Assembly (NCBI GenBank): GCA_021831785.1
Contig: JAKBMB010000029.1
Coordinates: 1 to 64,000 of the forward strand
Source: Deltaproteobacteria bacterium
Lineage (GTDB): Bacteria > Desulfobacterota > Binatia > Binatales > Binataceae
Length of the DNA stretch: 64,000 nt
Direction: 5' to 3'
In this document: one piece after another, positions 27,147 to 37,075 of the stretch
How positions within the stretch are numbered: position 1 is the first letter of the stretch
Layout: every line of letters starts with the position of its first letter
Notes under the pieces: generated by a model
Told to the model about the DNA's origin: nothing
What the model saw: the letters and a program-made list of their open reading frames with translations, nothing else
Databases searched by the model: none
Program-made: the position numbers and the translations under genes

Positions 27147-27419
27147 TCACGCCGCGCAAAGGTCGCTGCGTGCGCGATAAGCGTCGCCGGTCGAGAACGG
27201 CTTCTGATGCGCCCGGTCGTTGCGCGTGTTGCGCAGTTCCTCGACTAGGTTGCGCTCCGCCTTGCCGAGCTTCTTCGAGAATACCGAGTTCCATTGCCCG
27301 GCCATCACCGAGAGCAGTGCGTGCGAGTCTCAGTTGACGGCGCCGCGGTCGCAGATCACGTAGAGCCGGTAGGCGAGGTCCTTGGCCGTTTCGCCGATCG
27401 AGATGAGGCGCCGGCGCAT
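27147..27419 (-). pseudogene. Degenerate Swt1/DUF499-type HEPN fragment with internal stop
   Basis: From ATG 27419 the frame reads AKDLAYRLYVICDRGAVN, a TGA at 27332-27330, then DSHALLSVMAGQW and LVEELRNTRNDRAHQKPFS, and stops at 27147. The segment ELRNTRNDRAHQKPFSTGDA closely resembles the Swt1-family HEPN region found at the N-terminus of DUF499/DUF1156-associated ATPases, including the R-x4-H motif. No ATPase part follows. It looks like a remnant, possibly of a defence-related gene, now ending in a dispersed repeat. The exact family is inferred by eye. Confidence 0.45.
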
Positions 27420-27420
27420 G

Positions 27421-27469
27421 ATGGCGGGCACGGCGGCCCGCCCTACTCAAAGATTCACAAACTCTTAGG
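27421..27469. repeat. Dispersed GC-rich repeat copy
   Basis: This copy (GGGCACGGCGGCCCGCCCTA followed by CTCAAAGATTCACAAACTCT) is nearly identical to 136-183. It lies between the HEPN fragment and ftsH and slightly overlaps the ftsH 3-prime end. Confidence 0.8.
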
Positions 27470-29414
27470 CGAGCGCCGGTTTAGGCGGCAGCGCCAGCAC
27501 GCTCGGCTCTTTGTCGCGCTCGGCTTGTTTAGCTTTATCCCTGCCGGCGGTCTCGGGGGCGGACGGCGGGCTGCCTGCGGATGGAGCGGTCTGGCTGGGA
27601 ACGATCGCGGCAGCGCTCTCGCCTTCGCGCACTCGCTTGACGATGGCCTCGACCTCGCTGCCGTTGAGCACTTCCTTTTGCAGCAGATTATCGGCCACCG
27701 CGTGGAGCGCGTCGATATTGCCGGTGAGCAGGTCACGCGCGCGCTGGTACGCTTCGTTAACGAAGCGGTGGACTTCGCGGTCTATGTCGATCGCGGTCTG
27801 CTCGGAGTAGTCCTTATGGCGGGCGATATCGCGGCCAAGAAAAATCTGCTCTTCTTTGTGTCCGAAGGCTATCGGACCCAGGTTCTCGCTCATTCCCCAC
27901 TCGCACACCATCTTGCGCGCGAGCTCGGTCGCCTTCTCGATATCGTCTCCGGCGCCGGTGGTCACATGGCCGAAGACGATCTCTTCGGCCGCGCGCCCGC
28001 CGAACATCATCGCCAGCCGCGTCATCAGGTAGTCGCTGGAATAGGTATAACGGTCGTCGAGTGGGAGCTGCTGGGTGACACCGAGCGCCATGCCGCGCGG
28101 AATAATTGTCACCTTATGCACCGGGTCGGCGCCGGGCGATAGGATAGCCACTAGCGCGTGGCCGGCTTCGTGGTAGGCGGTATTGCGCCGCTCCTCTACC
28201 GACATCACCAGCGAGCGCCGCTCCACGCCCATCACGACCTTGTCCTTGGAGAGCTCGAACTCGGTCATTCCGACTTTGTCTTTGTTGCGCCGCGCCGCCA
28301 GCAATGCGGCCTCGTTCACTAGGTTCTCCAGGTCGGCGCCGGCAAAGCCCGGCGTGGCGCGCGCGAGTTGTTCAATCGAAACATCCTCGTTGACCGGCAC
28401 CTTGCGAATGTGAACGCGCAGGATTTCCTCTCGGCCCTTGACGTCAGGGCGCGGGACGACGACGCGGCGGTCGAAGCGGCCGGGCCGCAGCAGGGCGGGA
28501 TCGAGCACGTCGGGCCGGTTGGTGGCGGCAACTAGGATCACGCCTTCGTTGGCCTCGAAGCCGTCCATCTCGACCAGCAGCTGGTTGAGCGTCTGCTCGC
28601 GCTCGTCGTGGCCGCCGCCCAATCCGGCGCCGCGATGGCGCCCGACGGCGTCGATCTCATCGATGAAGATGATGCACGGCGCGTGCTTCTTGCCCTGCAC
28701 GAACAGGTCGCGCACGCGGGAGGCTCCGACGCCGACGAACATTTCCACGAAGTCAGAGCCGGAAATCGAGAAGAACGGCACCGCGGCCTCGCCCGCTATG
28801 GCGCGCGCGAGCAGCGTCTTGCCGGTGCCGGGCGAGCCGACCAGCAGCACCCCCTTCGGGATACGCCCGCCCAGGCGCGTAAAGCGCTTCGGATCGCGCA
28901 GGAACTGGATTATTTCCTGCAGCTCTTCTTTGGCTTCGTCAATTCCTGCCACGTCGGCGAAAGTCACCTTGGTGGTATTTTCGTTGAGCAGCTTCGCCTT
29001 ACTCTTGCCGAAGGACATCGCCTTGCCGCCGCCGATTTGCATCTGGCGCATGAAGAAAATCCATACGCCGACCAGCAGCAGCATCGGAAACCACTGCACC
29101 AACGCAACCATCCACCACGGGTCTCCCTCCTCGGGCTTGGCGGCGATCTTCACTCCTTTGCGCCGCAACAGACTGATCAAATCCGGGTCTTGCGGCGCGT
29201 AAGTGCGGAAGTGCTCGCCTTGCAGCGTGCGCCCGTGGATTAAATTTCCCTGGATGGTAACTTCGGCGATCTGACCCTTTTCGACTTGGCTAGTGAAGTC
29301 CGAGAAAATAACCTCGGGCTCGTGAGGCCGCTGGCGGCTAAAGATGTTGAAGACCAGCAGAAACATCATCCCCAGCACCAGCCAGAGAGCGATGGTTCGC
29401 GAGAACTGATTCAT
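27465..29414 (-). CDS. ftsH: ATP-dependent zinc metalloprotease FtsH
   Basis: The 649-residue FtsH is a membrane AAA+ protease degrading unfolded membrane proteins and regulators. Transmembrane segments lie at about 8-25 and 104-122 with a short periplasmic domain between. The AAA domain has Walker A GSPGTGKT at 193-200, Walker B IIFIDE at 248-253, and the second region of homology [20 protein letters not shown]. The zinc site is HEAGH at 415-419. The ATG at 29414 starts [12 protein letters not shown] as expected; the longer open frame overlaps tilS. It lies 11 bases downstream of tilS, a widely conserved gene order. The C-terminal ~50 residues are a Pro/Ala/Lys-rich tail. Confidence 0.97.
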   Translation of the reverse strand: MNQFSRTIALWLVLGMMFLLVFNIFSRQRPHEPEVIFSDFTSQVEKGQIAEVTIQGNLIHGRTLQGEHFRTYAPQDPDLISLLRRKGVKIAAKPEEGDPWWMVALVQWFPMLLLVGVWIFFMRQMQIGGGKAMSFGKSKAKLLNENTTKVTFADVAGIDEAKEELQEIIQFLRDPKRFTRLGGRIPKGVLLVGSPGTGKTLLARAIAGEAAVPFFSISGSDFVEMFVGVGASRVRDLFVQGKKHAPCIIFIDEIDAVGRHRGAGLGGGHDEREQTLNQLLVEMDGFEANEGVILVAATNRPDVLDPALLRPGRFDRRVVVPRPDVKGREEILRVHIRKVPVNEDVSIEQLARATPGFAGADLENLVNEAALLAARRNKDKVGMTEFELSKDKVVMGVERRSLVMSVEERRNTAYHEAGHALVAILSPGADPVHKVTIIPRGMALGVTQQLPLDDRYTYSSDYLMTRLAMMFGGRAAEEIVFGHVTTGAGDDIEKATELARKMVCEWGMSENLGPIAFGHKEEQIFLGRDIARHKDYSEQTAIDIDREVHRFVNEAYQRARDLLTGNIDALHAVADNLLQKEVLNGSEVEAIVKRVREGESAAAIVPSQTAPSAGSPPSAPETAGRDKAKQAERDKEPSVLALPPKPALA

Positions 29415-29425
29415 TTGCTCTAAAC

Positions 29426-30997
29426 CTAGCTCAACGCTAGCACGGGTCTTTGCCGTCGGGCAATCAGCGAATCGGCGCGCAGCTTGAGCACCATTTCGCT
29501 GTCCGCGTTCACCAACGCACGCCCACTCCGAGCGATCCCGGGCAGCCATACGATCTCTCCGTCCAGGGTGACCACAGGAAAAGTTGCCCGCTGCGGCCGC
29601 GGCACTCGCCGCTCCTGGAATAACTCCTTGAGTTTGCGGCTTGACGCGCCGGCCGTGAGCGTGATGCGGTCGCCGGGGCGAAAATTCCTTACTCGAAGGC
29701 CGGCGCCGGCCTCACGGGCGTCGAACCAGGCCTCATCTTGCGTCGGCGGAAGATGCGCGCCCTCAGCGAGCGCCAGTTCGGCGTCAAACCTCATCGCGGC
29801 CGGCTCTACCAAGGTGACGCCGGGCGCAATAATCGGCACGTCGAAGGCGCTGATGGCCGGAGAACCGGCGGCCGCGCGCTCGATCACGATCCGGTCGTAT
29901 TCGCGCCGCAGGTTAAGACGGCCGGGTAAACTCACGCGGCCGTTGGGCGGGCCGGCCAGACATAGCCGGACGATCGCATCGATATGCGCGCGGCCGACCC
30001 GGCGCAAAGAGCCGACCCGCCGCGCGATGAATTCACGAATAAGCGCGCTGATCAGCGCCGCGGGTAGGCGCTCAAGTCCGTCGATGCGCAGCCCGCCGAG
30101 GCCGGCTTCGCGGGTGTCGTGTTCGCCGGCCGGGAGGCCGCCGAGTTCGAGTCCCGAGATGTCGCCCGCGGCCGCCGTAGCCGCGCAGAAATCGAGATCG
30201 CCTAAGTCGCGGTTGCCAGGGCCGCGCGCGCCGAGCGAGCCGGCGTCAAGCGCGGCCAGGCCGGCTAGGCGGCGTGCCAGCTCACGCCGGGCAAGCTGTG
30301 TCACCAACCGGTCGAGATGCTCCATTTCAACGCCAAGCGCACTCAGTCGGCGCGAGAGTCCCGAGGCGTAGCGCGCTTCCAGGAGCGGAATCAACTCGTG
30401 TCTGATGCGGTTGCGCAAGCGCGCCGGGGAGCGATTGCTGCTGTCAGCCATCCAGGCGGCGCCGAGCGCGGCGAGGTAGCTTAGAATTTCCCGGCGGCTT
30501 GCGCCGAGCAGCGGGCGAACCAGGCGCCCTGGTCCGGCTGGGGCCATGCCTTTGAGGCCGGCGGTTCCGGCGCCGCGCAAAAGGCGCATCAAGATCGTCT
30601 CGGCTTGGTCGTCGCGATTGTGCCCGAGCGCGATTCGCGTCGCTTCGCGCAAGGCGGCGGCGCGGTGCAAAAAATCGAGCCGCAGCGCGCGCGCCCGCTC
30701 TTCGAGGTTCGGCGCGCCGGCCGAGAGACCGCTTGCCGCTTCAACCGCGAGCGGCACGGCGAGCTGCTCGCACAGCCCTCGCACGAAGGTCTCGTCGCGC
30801 TCGGACTCCTCAGCGCGCAGGCGATGGTTGAAGTGGGCCGCGCACAGGCGCAAGCGCAAGTCCGGCTTGAGCGCGGAGAGCGCGCGCAGCAGCGCCACGG
30901 AGTCCGGGCCACCTGACAGCGCAACCAAGACCAGCTCTCCACGCTCGACGCCAACGCGGGCGAGCGCTTGAGCGACGATTTTTTCGACCGCGTGCAT
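29426..30997 (-). CDS. tilS: tRNA(Ile)-lysidine synthase
   Basis: TilS modifies C34 of tRNA-Ile(CAU) to lysidine using ATP and lysine. The PP-loop ATPase motif SGGPDS is at 28-33, followed by [15 protein letters not shown] and [19 protein letters not shown], both hallmarks. The C-terminal part contains [14 protein letters not shown] and [16 protein letters not shown], the TilS C-terminal domain. The length of 523 is above the common ~430-460: a Gly/Asp-rich insertion (roughly 280-340, [16 protein letters not shown]) interrupts the middle substrate-binding domain. The start [10 protein letters not shown] at 30997 is chosen by homology. It precedes ftsH, probably in the same transcript. Confidence 0.93.
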   Translation of the reverse strand: MHAVEKIVAQALARVGVERGELVLVALSGGPDSVALLRALSALKPDLRLRLCAAHFNHRLRAEESERDETFVRGLCEQLAVPLAVEAASGLSAGAPNLEERARALRLDFLHRAAALREATRIALGHNRDDQAETILMRLLRGAGTAGLKGMAPAGPGRLVRPLLGASRREILSYLAALGAAWMADSSNRSPARLRNRIRHELIPLLEARYASGLSRRLSALGVEMEHLDRLVTQLARRELARRLAGLAALDAGSLGARGPGNRDLGDLDFCAATAAAGDISGLELGGLPAGEHDTREAGLGGLRIDGLERLPAALISALIREFIARRVGSLRRVGRAHIDAIVRLCLAGPPNGRVSLPGRLNLRREYDRIVIERAAAGSPAISAFDVPIIAPGVTLVEPAAMRFDAELALAEGAHLPPTQDEAWFDAREAGAGLRVRNFRPGDRITLTAGASSRKLKELFQERRVPRPQRATFPVVTLDGEIVWLPGIARSGRALVNADSEMVLKLRADSLIARRQRPVLALS

Positions 30998-31381
30998 CTC
31001 GGGTGCATCTCCGCGCCGTCGCTGCGTGGGTCTTCGCCAATGTCGGCGGCCCGTCCGCGGCGGTCCGCTCCAGGCTCGCGGCAATTACGGGCGCGCCGAC
31101 CCGCGCGCCGGAGGTCAGCCAACCGTCCCGCGCTGATAACCGGGGACGGATTCAGTTTTGGATCCGTCGCTGACGGCGGAGGTTGCGCAGGTGCTCGTTC
31201 TGGGGATTTGTGACACGCTGCGCTCCGGCCGGCGAGCAGCACCTAGATCCTATTTTGCCATGTCATGATCCCGTCGGATCGCGTTAAACGAGTTTCCTTC
31301 AATGACAAGGGCAACGATTTTTGCGCGATGCTCTCAGTCCGTTGAACGGACGTTGGAAGAAGAAATGTCATGCGCAAACCG
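30998..31381. other. 384-base gap, no gene
   Basis: The region upstream of tilS contains open frames that are only extensions of tilS or its antisense. There is a short AT-richer stretch around 31250-31350. I see no repeat copy and no RNA gene. Confidence 0.45.
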
Positions 31382-31796
31382 TCACGAACTTAGGTAGCCT
31401 GATGCACCGGGTAGCGTACGAACCTTCCGTGACACTTCGACCACGGCGCCAATAGTTTCAGCCAGCGATGTCTTGTCGAGGTGCCGAATCGATAACTGCG
31501 CAGAAACCGAAGCCCAGTTTTGGCCGGGTTCCTCCTCGAGGATACCGACTTTTGCGAAGGTGCGCGAGGAGTTCCCGTGGTGGTTGCTTCGACAACCGTA
31601 TCCAATGGTAGACGTAAAGGATCGAGCCGGTGAGCGATATGCGGATCTGAACGACCAGGTCGCCGTGGCCGCTCGAAAACGGTGCTAAGACCCATACCGG
31701 CTGATTGCTCTCATGGAGCTGGAAACTAAAGTACAGCCCCGTGTCTGCTAGCGTCTTCGTTACCTCGGCGACTTGCTCTTTCGGCGAGTTGGTCAC
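31382..31796 (-). pseudogene. Small YbjN/chaperone-like protein gene with a frameshift
   Basis: From GTG 31796 the frame reads VTNSPKEQVAEVTKTLADTG, FQLHESNQPVWVLAPF and LTGSILYVYHWI. After about 31565 it degenerates to RKSRYPRGGTRPK. A different frame then carries protein-like sequence (AKVGILEEEPGQNWASVSAQ, then LSIRHLDKTSLAETIGAVVE) to a stop at 31382. Joining the two gives ~137 residues with the alternating pattern of YbjN/type-III-chaperone-like folds, an assignment made only by eye. The GTG overlaps the stop of the upstream HEAT-repeat gene (GTGA), implying translational coupling. Either a real frameshift or a sequencing indel explains it. Confidence 0.55.
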
Positions 31797-32554
31797 GCCG
31801 CCGCTCCTGGAACTTCATTGAAGGTCTTTTGAAGCCCTCGTCGTTTAGGGACCATCTCCCTTTTTAGTATTCTTGCAGACTTGACCCATGCCGCAGGCAG
31901 CTTCTGATGGCCCATTCCATGGACCTTAGGCAACTCCGGCGGTGCCATAGGTGTCAGGTTGGGAGACAACCAAGCCGGAGGAAATTCCTGAGGTAGGTCC
32001 GTCGCAGTAGTTGAAGGAGCCGGCACTCCTTCGGGCTGTACCGAGCTGCCGAGCGACGCCGCGGCCCGTTGCATAGCTTGCCGCATCTGCGGATCTCGCT
32101 CAACCTCGGAGACCAACTCGATGTCGCGGCGGATTTCCTCACGCCCGATCGCGGCAAGAGCCGCGACCGAGCAGATCCGGACCGTGCGGCTTAAGTCGGT
32201 TAACGCCCAAATGAGCGCGGTGACGGCCGGCTCAAAACGCAGCCGGCCAAGCGCGAAGGCGCACGTATCGCGCACCGCTTCCGGCTGACTCGCATCCTCG
32301 AACAATCTCAGCAGGTCGGCTCCAACCGATGCATCGCCTATCCTGCCTAAAGCCTCGGCGGTGGTCTCCCGCAGGCGTGCGTCGGGCGAGGAGAGCCGCG
32401 CCATGAGAAGGGGCACAGCCTCCCTGCACTTTCGTCGCCCTAGCTCCAAAGCGATCGGACCCTGGAACTCCGGATCGGTGGTCTCGAATCTCCAGAGCAG
32501 TTCCGCCCCGGTCAAGGAGCGAAGCACATCCCGAAGTGACCTATGCTTTTTCAT
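31793..32554 (-). CDS. HEAT-repeat protein
   Basis: The 253-residue protein begins MKKHRSLRDVLRSLTGAELL at 32554. It contains four or so HEAT/PBS-lyase-like helical repeats between about 25 and 150: REAVPLLMARLSSPDARLRE, TAEALGRIGDASVGADLLRL, and then AVRDTCAFALGRLRFEPAVT. A Pro-rich linker (LPQEFPPAWLSPNLTPMAPP) and a basic tail follow. HEAT repeats mediate protein-protein contacts or, in the PBS-lyase group, tetrapyrrole-protein maturation; no catalytic role is evident. It is coupled to the next gene through a GTGA overlap. The longer upstream frame has no homology signal. Confidence 0.65.
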   Translation of the reverse strand: MKKHRSLRDVLRSLTGAELLWRFETTDPEFQGPIALELGRRKCREAVPLLMARLSSPDARLRETTAEALGRIGDASVGADLLRLFEDASQPEAVRDTCAFALGRLRFEPAVTALIWALTDLSRTVRICSVAALAAIGREEIRRDIELVSEVERDPQMRQAMQRAAASLGSSVQPEGVPAPSTTATDLPQEFPPAWLSPNLTPMAPPELPKVHGMGHQKLPAAWVKSARILKREMVPKRRGLQKTFNEVPGAAA

Positions 32555-32935
32555 CAAAAACGCTCTGCATGGAGCGAGCCGTGGTGCTTCTCGCCGTTCG
32601 GTGTGATGTTCGAATGTGTGCTGTCCGAATGTTGGACATTCCAGTGCTCGCACTGGCCGAGGCCCAAGCCTTTTTCCCATTCCCAAAGGTTGTTCTTAGC
32701 GTCACGGAAACCATCGCCTGAAATGCGGACCGGCTTGCGGCTGGGGGGCGCGTATTTGAAAGTTCCGGTGTCGATAGGGAGTCGGGCGGCTTGCGGCCCC
32801 CGATGATGAGATTTTCGCGCTCTCCCTCTGACATTCTTTCGTTCTGCCACCGCCGGGTACAATTAGCCGAGGCGCCGATGGCCGTCAATCTGGCAGAAGA
32901 CAGGGCGACGCACCGGCGGCCGCGAGAGCGGCGCG
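32555..32935. other. 381-base gap, no gene
   Basis: Between the HEAT-repeat gene and cbpM I see only low-quality open frames on both strands. No copies of the dispersed repeats and no structured RNA are evident. It likely contains the promoter for the HEAT-repeat gene. Confidence 0.45.
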
Positions 32936-33238
32936 CTAGGCCGGGAACCGCTCGAGCAGGTTTAGGATGATGCTGATTCCGGGCAGATTGACTTCCAGTT
33001 CATCGGCCAGGGTCGTGATCAGCCGCGCGCGTCTGAGCGCAGCGTCGTCGTACAGAGCGATTTCAGCGCCGCCGCGCCTTACGAACGCAGCCGGCTGCAC
33101 CAGTTCTTCACTCTCCCAAAACCGCAGCTCGGCTTCCGTAATATTGCACATCACGCACACCACGGCGCGCGCGTAGAGCGTGGGCAACGAGGTGCGCCGC
33201 CGGCTGCGGTTTTGTCTGGAGGCCATGCGCCTGGCCAT
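32936..33238 (-). CDS. CbpM-like MerR-type modulator of a DnaJ homologue
   Basis: The 100-residue product starts MARRMASRQ at 33238, two bases after the stop of the DnaJ-like gene. It has the MerR-like winged helix of CbpM: LRFWESEELVQPA, then GGAEIALYDDAALRRARLIT, and LEVNLPGISIILNLLERF. CbpM proteins bind the J-domain of their partner CbpA/DnaJ-like chaperone and restrain it. Tight linkage to the J-protein gene supports this. The N-terminal 30 residues include a CVMCN segment of uncertain role. A free MerR-type transcription factor is less likely because of its size and context. Confidence 0.75.
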   Translation of the reverse strand: MARRMASRQNRSRRRTSLPTLYARAVVCVMCNITEAELRFWESEELVQPAAFVRRGGAEIALYDDAALRRARLITTLADELEVNLPGISIILNLLERFPA

Positions 33239-33240
33239 CC

Positions 33241-34314
33241 TCAGCCCTCCAAAAGCGCGCCGCGCGGGTCGTCCGGATGACGCGCCCGATGGTGTTCCGC
33301 CAACTGGCGCATCAGGGCGCGCTCTGTTTCCGACAGACGGGTCGGAGCCAGAACCTTGAGCTCGTATTGTAGATCGCCCGCCGGCTCCTTGCCGCGGCCC
33401 GGAATGCCGCGGCCCTTGATGCGCAGCACCTTGCCGGTCTGGCTTTCGGGCGGAATTTTCAGCGACAGCCGTCCGATGGGAGTCGGCACCGTTATTTCGG
33501 CCCCCAGCACCGCTTCGTAATCCCACACCGGTAGCTGGCAGCGCAGGTTACGGCCGTAAACGGTGAAGATTTTGTCGGGCCTGACGCGCAGGGTCAGATA
33601 TAGATCGCCGTTGAGCTCCGGCTTGGGAGCGCGTCCGCCCTGCCCCTTGAGCCGCATCCGCATCCCATCGGTAACGCCCGGCGGAATCGTTACTTCAAGC
33701 GCGCGCCGGCTTAAAACCACTCCGCTTCCGCCACAGACCGCGCAGGGACGGGCGCTATGAATGACGCGGCTATGTCCATGGCGCTCTTCCTCCATGACTA
33801 AACCCGAGCCGCCGCACGCAGCACATTCGTCCTGCGCCGTCAGGTCCAACCGCCGCTGGGTTCCTTCGATCGCTTCCTTGAGCGTGACTTCGAGTTCAGC
33901 CTGGGCGTCCGCAGCGCGCTCGGCGCGATGGGGCCGGGCGCCGGGGGCTTCGAACGGCCCGAAGCCGAAGCGGCCCGAACGGGGCTCGAAGCCGAAAAAG
34001 CTCTCGAAAAAGTCGCTAAAGCCGCCGGTCGTTTGCTCGGCGCCTTGACGCCACGCATAGCGGCGGCGAAGTTCGTCTTCGCTCGCGCCGCGCTCGAAGT
34101 CGGCCCCGAGTCGGTCGTATTTTTTGCGCTTCTCGAGGTCGCCCAGAACCTGGTAGGCCTCGTTAATCTCCTTGAACTTGCGCTCCGCCTCCTTGTTGCC
34201 CGGATTCACGTCAGGGTGGTATTTGCGCGCAAGCTTGCGGTAGGCGGCCTTGATCTCCGCTGCTGAAGCCTCGCGCTTGACGGCCAGCACGTTGTAATAA
34301 TCGCGAAATTCCAT
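33241..34314 (-). CDS. DnaJ-family co-chaperone with a reduced zinc-finger region
   Basis: The 357-residue J-protein has a complete N-terminal J-domain with HPD at 33-35 ([10 protein letters not shown]), a Gly/Phe-rich linker ([20 protein letters not shown]), and a C-terminal substrate domain ([20 protein letters not shown] and [12 protein letters not shown]). Between them there are only two CxxCxGxG motifs (CAACGGSG and CAVCGGSG) instead of the four of canonical DnaJ, so a single zinc site is expected. It is intermediate between type I DnaJ and CbpA. It stimulates DnaK. Position between ccmD and cbpM suggests co-transcription with the cytochrome c maturation genes. Confidence 0.85.
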   Translation of the reverse strand: MEFRDYYNVLAVKREASAAEIKAAYRKLARKYHPDVNPGNKEAERKFKEINEAYQVLGDLEKRKKYDRLGADFERGASEDELRRRYAWRQGAEQTTGGFSDFFESFFGFEPRSGRFGFGPFEAPGARPHRAERAADAQAELEVTLKEAIEGTQRRLDLTAQDECAACGGSGLVMEEERHGHSRVIHSARPCAVCGGSGVVLSRRALEVTIPPGVTDGMRMRLKGQGGRAPKPELNGDLYLTLRVRPDKIFTVYGRNLRCQLPVWDYEAVLGAEITVPTPIGRLSLKIPPESQTGKVLRIKGRGIPGRGKEPAGDLQYELKVLAPTRLSETERALMRQLAEHHRARHPDDPRGALLEG

Positions 34315-34397
34315 CGCTGCCGTAATGCTCTCCGTGGTGCCGCGTCCTGTGCAGGCCGAACGGGCGCGGCGTTCAAGTTTCGAGCGCGCCGGCGCTC

Positions 34398-34583
34398 TCA
34401 GGTGGCGCTCGCTCCGCCGTCCTCGGGCGGCGCCATTTTGCGCGCAAGCTCGCGAATCTCGTCCTCAAGGCGCAAAAGCTCGGCCTCGAGCCGCACTTGA
34501 CGCCGCCATAGCAGAATTACATACAGAAAGACGGCGACGAATATTATGCTGTATGCGGCGAAAAGGTAGGAGAGATGGTTCAT
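34398..34583 (-). CDS. ccmD: Heme exporter protein CcmD
   Basis: This 61-residue single-span membrane protein begins [20 protein letters not shown], giving one transmembrane helix, followed by a charged coiled-coil-like tail ([20 protein letters not shown]). Size, topology and position directly after ccmC identify it as CcmD, which helps release holo-CcmE from the CcmABC complex. Its ATG overlaps the ccmC stop by ATGA, a sign of coupled translation. Confidence 0.85.
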   Translation of the reverse strand: MNHLSYLFAAYSIIFVAVFLYVILLWRRQVRLEAELLRLEDEIRELARKMAPPEDGGASAT

Positions 34584-35290
34584 GGCGCACCGTCTCCGAT
34601 CGCCTGCGCAGTGGCCAGCATCCGCCTCAGCTCGAAAAGCCGTGATTTGGCGCGCAATGTTTTCAGGCGCAGCCAAAACAGCCAGGCGGACAGCGCGCTG
34701 ATCGCCAGCATCGACACCGCGAGCGTCTGCAGCATCCGCGGGTCCTCAAGCCCGTGCTCGCCTGACCGCGTGACCAGCACCGCGGGATGAATCGTGCGCC
34801 ACAGCCGCACCGAGATAACGATCAGCGGAATGTCGAGCACGGCGACGATCGCCACTACCGCGGCCAGACGCGCGACTTGCTCGTTCTCCTCGCCCATCGC
34901 GCGCAGCAGCAGGTAGCCGGCGTAAAGCAGCCACAAGATAAAGGTCGTCGTCAGCCGCGAGTCCCACGTCCACCACGTGCCCCAGATCGGCTTGGCCCAC
35001 AGCGAGCCGGTGATCAACACCAGCGTGCAAAACAGCATCCCCACCTCCGCGGCCGCGTAGCCGATGTCGTCCCAGACCTGCTGCGCGAAAAAAAGATAGA
35101 AGGCGCCGGCAACTGCGCTCAGACCGAAGCCCAGGAAAGCCACCCACGCGCACGGAACGTGAAAATAAAAGATTCGCTGCACGATCCCTTGGCTCGCTTC
35201 GGTCGGCACGTAGACAAAGACCATGAACAGGGCGGCCGGCACCAGCACACAGCCGGCCGCCGCGAACGCTGCGCCTAGCGACGGCCTCAT
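34580..35290 (-). CDS. ccmC: Heme handling protein CcmC
   Basis: CcmC (236 residues) is the inner-membrane protein that presents heme to CcmE. Six hydrophobic segments are visible. The periplasmic tryptophan-rich WWD motif is WGTWWTWDSRLT at 103-114. Conserved histidines expected to act as axial heme ligands are His44 (FYFHVPCAW) and the one in TIHPAVL near residue 168. It lies between ccmB and ccmD and overlaps ccmD. The start ATG 35290 is 77 bases after ccmB. Confidence 0.93.
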   Translation of the reverse strand: MRPSLGAAFAAAGCVLVPAALFMVFVYVPTEASQGIVQRIFYFHVPCAWVAFLGFGLSAVAGAFYLFFAQQVWDDIGYAAAEVGMLFCTLVLITGSLWAKPIWGTWWTWDSRLTTTFILWLLYAGYLLLRAMGEENEQVARLAAVVAIVAVLDIPLIVISVRLWRTIHPAVLVTRSGEHGLEDPRMLQTLAVSMLAISALSAWLFWLRLKTLRAKSRLFELRRMLATAQAIGDGAP

Positions 35291-35367
35291 CTTTCCTTTA
35301 CCTTGCCCTTAACTTGCACCGCGGCTTAGCTCCGGTTCGAGCGTTATTTTCGTCCCTGGGTCGCGCC

Positions 35368-36036
35368 CTAGCCCGCCAGATATTCAAACAGCAGATAGCC
35401 GCAGACGACGAACAGCAGGTCGCACGCGGCGAGAATTTTGAGCGGCAGCACCACGGCCGCCAAGCTGGCGCCGCTCAAAACTGCGGCGCTGGCCTTGACG
35501 CCCGCGATAAGCTCGGGCACGTAGAGCGGCGCCGTCAGCAGCGCGAGCAACATCTCGCCGGCACGCAGGCGGCTAGTTATGGTCCCGAGAAGCGTGCTCA
35601 GGGCGCAAAGGCCGAGCGTCCCCAAAAGCAGGATCGGAATCAGCCGCAAAAGGTTCAGATCGAATTGTAGGTTGAAAAACAGGACCAGCAACAGCAACGT
35701 CGCCGCCTGCGAGACCGCCATCGAGAGCGCCACCGCCGCCACCTTGGCGGCATAAATCGTGGCCGGCTCGAGCGGGCTTAAGCGCAAGCCTGTAAGGCAA
35801 TCGTTTTCGTGCTCGGCGGCCACGGCGAGGCTCGCGCCCGGAAGCCCCGACAGGATCAATGCTACCCACAGCGCACCGGCAGCGGACTCCGGCCGTCCGC
35901 CAGTCTCAGGTCCGTAAGCTACCACCAGCACCACCAGCACCAGCAACGATAGCACACACAGTTCGATCACGACCCGGCCGCCGCGTCGCTCCAGCGTAAG
36001 GTCCTTGTGCAATAATGCGCAAAATCCCGTGAGCAT
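35368..36036 (-). CDS. ccmB: Heme exporter protein CcmB
   Basis: CcmB (222 residues) is the permease subunit of the CcmAB ABC complex, which uses ATP to release holo-CcmE from CcmC. It has about six hydrophobic segments, with a conserved EHENDCLTGLRLSPLEPATI loop after the second and PLYVPELIAGV after the fifth; both are typical. The start is MLTGFCALLHKDLTLERR. A gap of 174 bases separates it from ccmA, unusually wide for this pair. Confidence 0.92.
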   Translation of the reverse strand: MLTGFCALLHKDLTLERRGGRVVIELCVLSLLVLVVLVVAYGPETGGRPESAAGALWVALILSGLPGASLAVAAEHENDCLTGLRLSPLEPATIYAAKVAAVALSMAVSQAATLLLLVLFFNLQFDLNLLRLIPILLLGTLGLCALSTLLGTITSRLRAGEMLLALLTAPLYVPELIAGVKASAAVLSGASLAAVVLPLKILAACDLLFVVCGYLLFEYLAG

Positions 36037-36210
36037 CGCGTCGCGCCGAATTCACCGTCCGCCGACTAAGTCAACGACGTGAATCGCGGTTCCTTTCATA
36101 AAAACCGACTCACAAAAATCGACCGGTGAACCATAAAAAACCATCCGGCCAAGCTTCGCTGCCGCTGGCTCCCTGCGCGTCGGTTCGCGGCCGCCGCGCT
36201 TGCGGCCCGC

Positions 36211-36903
36211 TCAGGTGAGCATCCATCGCCACGCCGTGCGCCGGCTCGGTTGCGCAGCGGCGGGAAGCAGCCGCCCGGACACTAGCTGGTAGTTCTCCGG
36301 CTCGGCACCTTTGACCGTAAGCGGCTCGTGTGAGGTCAGGAGGGCGGCGCCGCCGCGCGCCAGCAGTTCCTGAATCAGCTCGCCGACGACGGCCGCGCCC
36401 TGCCGGTCAAGCGAGGCGAACGGCTCGTCGAACAAAACCAGCTCCGGCTCGCCGATCATAGCGCGGGCAAGCGCCAAACGTTGCTCCATCCCGCGCGAAA
36501 GATCGCGCGCGCGCTGCTCGGCCACCGCGCCAAGACCGAGGCGCTCAAGCCAGCGCGCCGCCTGCTCGCTCGGCTTTTGACACGCATTGAGCTTAGCGTA
36601 GAACTCAAGATTTTCCCGCGCGGTCAGATTCAGGTAAAGCATGCTGCGATGGAGCGTCACTCCCACGCGCCGGCGGTCATCCGCTCGAAGGCGCCGAATG
36701 TCCTGGCCGAACATGCGCGCTTGGCCCGCGCTCAGGCCGATCAGGCCGCATAGGGCATGCACTAAAGTTGATTTGCCGGCCCCGTTGGCGCCGGTAATCA
36801 CGGCTGCGCGTCCGCGTTCCAGCTTGAGATTAACCTCGGTGAGGACCGGCCGCAGGCCGAACATCACGCTGAGGCTTAGGGCCTCGACCAGCGCCGTGGT
36901 CAT
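36211..36903 (-). CDS. ccmA: Heme exporter ATP-binding protein CcmA
   Basis: The 230-residue ABC ATPase powers the CcmABCD complex. Walker A is GANGAGKS at 38-45, the signature is LSRGMEQRLALARAM, and Walker B is ELVLFDEPFASLD. These match CcmA, including the LSRGMxQR signature variant. The ATG at 36903 (MTTALVEALSLS) is chosen by homology; the frame remains open upstream but without meaning. It follows the zinc-ribbon gene by ~170 bases and precedes ccmB. Confidence 0.9.
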   Translation of the reverse strand: MTTALVEALSLSVMFGLRPVLTEVNLKLERGRAAVITGANGAGKSTLVHALCGLIGLSAGQARMFGQDIRRLRADDRRRVGVTLHRSMLYLNLTARENLEFYAKLNACQKPSEQAARWLERLGLGAVAEQRARDLSRGMEQRLALARAMIGEPELVLFDEPFASLDRQGAAVVGELIQELLARGGAALLTSHEPLTVKGAEPENYQLVSGRLLPAAAQPSRRTAWRWMLT

Positions 36904-37075
36904 CGCCGGGTCACGGCGCTGCTTTGCGGTCGCGGCGCCCGCCGCCGGGCCGCGAAAGCCCTTAGCTGAGTACGCGAGCGAGCCTTCTGGCGCGGCCCGC
37001 AGCGCACGCGATGGGGCTGCCGGACCTGCGGTGTGAGGCTTAATTGGGCGCCTGTTCGCCGAGCGAGTATGATGC

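Noticed and set aside
27294-28142. 282-codon plus-strand open frame opposite ftsH
   Set aside because: It is an antisense shadow; the minus strand has all FtsH motifs.
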